The notes beneath the pieces are model-generated. The model did no database searches, was not told the DNA's origin, and saw only the letters and a program-made list of their open reading frames with translations. 51,655 bases of DNA from Massilia horti (GTDB lineage: Bacteria > Pseudomonadota > Gammaproteobacteria > Burkholderiales > Burkholderiaceae_D). The stretch spans positions 1 through 51,655 of the forward strand of contig NZ_SPUM01000137.1 in assembly GCF_004614195.1 (NCBI RefSeq), given 5' to 3'. Shown here piece by piece: positions 50,917-51,655 of this stretch. A program made the translations under genes and the position numbers. How positions within the stretch are numbered: the stretch's first letter is position 1; each line of letters starts with the position of its first letter.

Positions 50917-51552
50917 ATGAAACGCCTGTTTACCGCCGCCGGAGTAACGCTGACCCTGCTGCTGACCGGCTGCGCGAGCACGATACGCAGCGACGTGACC
51001 ACCTTCCAGCAATGGCCCGCCCAGCTGGACGACAAGAGTTATGCCTTCGAGGCGCCGCCGGCGGCCGACGACACGCTGGAAATGCGCAGCTACCAGGAAT
51101 TGGTGCGGGCGCAACTGGCCAAGCTGGGCTTTCATGATTCAGGCGTGAACAAGCCGGCGCTGCTGGTGTCGATGCGCTTTACCACCACCGATGTGCCGGT
51201 TCGGGTAGTACATCAGAGCAATCCGATGCTCTACAGGTATATGTTCTACAGCCCCTACACCTACATGTACCGCGGGCGGACCCGGTTCATTGGCACCGGG
51301 TTCTATGATCCGTTCTGGGACCCGTTCCCGTCGTACCAAGTCATTACGCATCACAACTACCATCGCGAACTGAAAGTTGGCATCCGTTCGGCAAAAGACG
51401 GCAAGCGCCTGTTCGACGTAACCGTGCGCAACGATAGCCGCGAGTTCGCGACACCCAAGGTGATGCCGGCGCTGGTGCAGAGCGCGTTCGTGGACTTTCC
51501 GGGGCCCAATGGCGTGGCCCGGGTGGTGACGTTGGAAGAAAAGAACGGCTGA
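50917..51552 (+). CDS. DUF4136 family lipoprotein
   Basis: This 211-residue protein begins MKRLFTAAGVTLTLLLTGCAS, with a lipobox LTGC, so the mature protein is lipid-anchored. The DUF4136 body follows: SYAFEAPPAADDTLEMRSYQ, AQLAKLGF, and a Tyr/Pro-rich middle (MFYSPYTYMYRGR, FYDPFWDPF). The family is common in proteobacteria and its role is unknown. The start at 50917 has GGAGAG upstream; the ATG at 50905 would add four residues ahead of the signal peptide and has a weaker site. An intrinsic terminator follows. Confidence 0.88.
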   Translation: MKRLFTAAGVTLTLLLTGCASTIRSDVTTFQQWPAQLDDKSYAFEAPPAADDTLEMRSYQELVRAQLAKLGFHDSGVNKPALLVSMRFTTTDVPVRVVHQSNPMLYRYMFYSPYTYMYRGRTRFIGTGFYDPFWDPFPSYQVITHHNYHRELKVGIRSAKDGKRLFDVTVRNDSREFATPKVMPALVQSAFVDFPGPNGVARVVTLEEKNG

Positions 51553-51572
51553 ATTAAGCAGCCGGGATACAA

Positions 51573-51609
51573 AACCGGGATGGCTGTGCGCTGCCATGCC
51601 GGTTTTTTT
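51573..51609 (+). terminator. Terminator of the DUF4136 gene
   Basis: AACCGGGATGGC pairs with GCCATGCCGGTT, with one G-G mismatch, and is followed by TTTTTTT. It lies 20 bases after the stop codon. Confidence 0.85.
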
Positions 51610-51631
51610 ATACGTGAAGCTCGCAGGGCGG

Positions 51632-51655
51632 CGTAGGGTGCGCACCTGTGCGCAC
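51632..51655 (+). repeat. REP arm, cut by the window end
   Basis: It has the CGTAGGGTG head and a GTGCGCAC core of the ACCTGT type; the tail lies beyond the window. Confidence 0.85.

Overview
The window reads as chromosomal DNA of a high-G+C betaproteobacterium, most likely a Massilia/Telluria-type member of the Oxalobacteraceae (Burkholderiales). The reasons are the dense high-G+C coding, the style of the CodA, MdlAB, Fbp, PepN and phasin proteins, and many GTAG-headed extragenic palindromes (REPs) with GTGCGCAC cores. The genus is inferred from general similarity, not from a search.

Layout. 1-8.1 kb: a CodA-type deaminase whose substrate-discriminating Asp is Cys, a phasin, the heterodimeric exporter MdlAB, and a TPR-GGDEF diguanylate cyclase. 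8.3-16.1 kb (minus strand): a tight five-gene operon built around a 1201-residue tubulin/FtsZ-like protein, with a membrane-anchored vWA-like protein, two zinc-ribbon proteins and a small membrane protein. 16.3-20.4 kb: an M29-like aminopeptidase, an Lgt-like protein, a PhyH dioxygenase and an S41 protease. 20.4-25.3 kb: a mosaic accessory island with a type VI trio (hcp, M74-type murein endopeptidase effector, periplasmic immunity protein), a YodC-like small protein, an A+T-rich HEPN-domain gene, an orphan immunity paralogue and two broken 3' pieces of a PhyH gene. 25.4-33.0 kb: two tandem M1 metallopeptidases, a DUF6702 protein and a TonB-dependent receptor. 33.1-41.9 kb: a 2OG-Fe oxygenase, a DUF1501/DUF1800 pair, a DUF3147 protein and an RND efflux pair. 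42.1-45.3 kb (minus): a four-gene operon with a zinc-ribbon coiled-coil protein, an SPFH protein and two partners, two of the four carrying GYF_2 domains. 45.7-51.6 kb: an ElaB/YqjD-like protein, tRNA-Thr(CGU), fbp, pepN and a DUF4136 lipoprotein.

The most interesting material is (i) the tubulin-like operon, whose central protein ends in the same GYF_2 domain found twice in the SPFH operon 30 kb away, suggesting two parts of one membrane-associated assembly; (ii) the type VI/HEPN island interleaved with PhyH debris; (iii) a bipartite REP element with two distinguishable arms, present in both orientations; and (iv) a 33-bp tandem repeat that runs across the pepN stop codon. All functional statements rest on reading motifs by eye; no database search was run.
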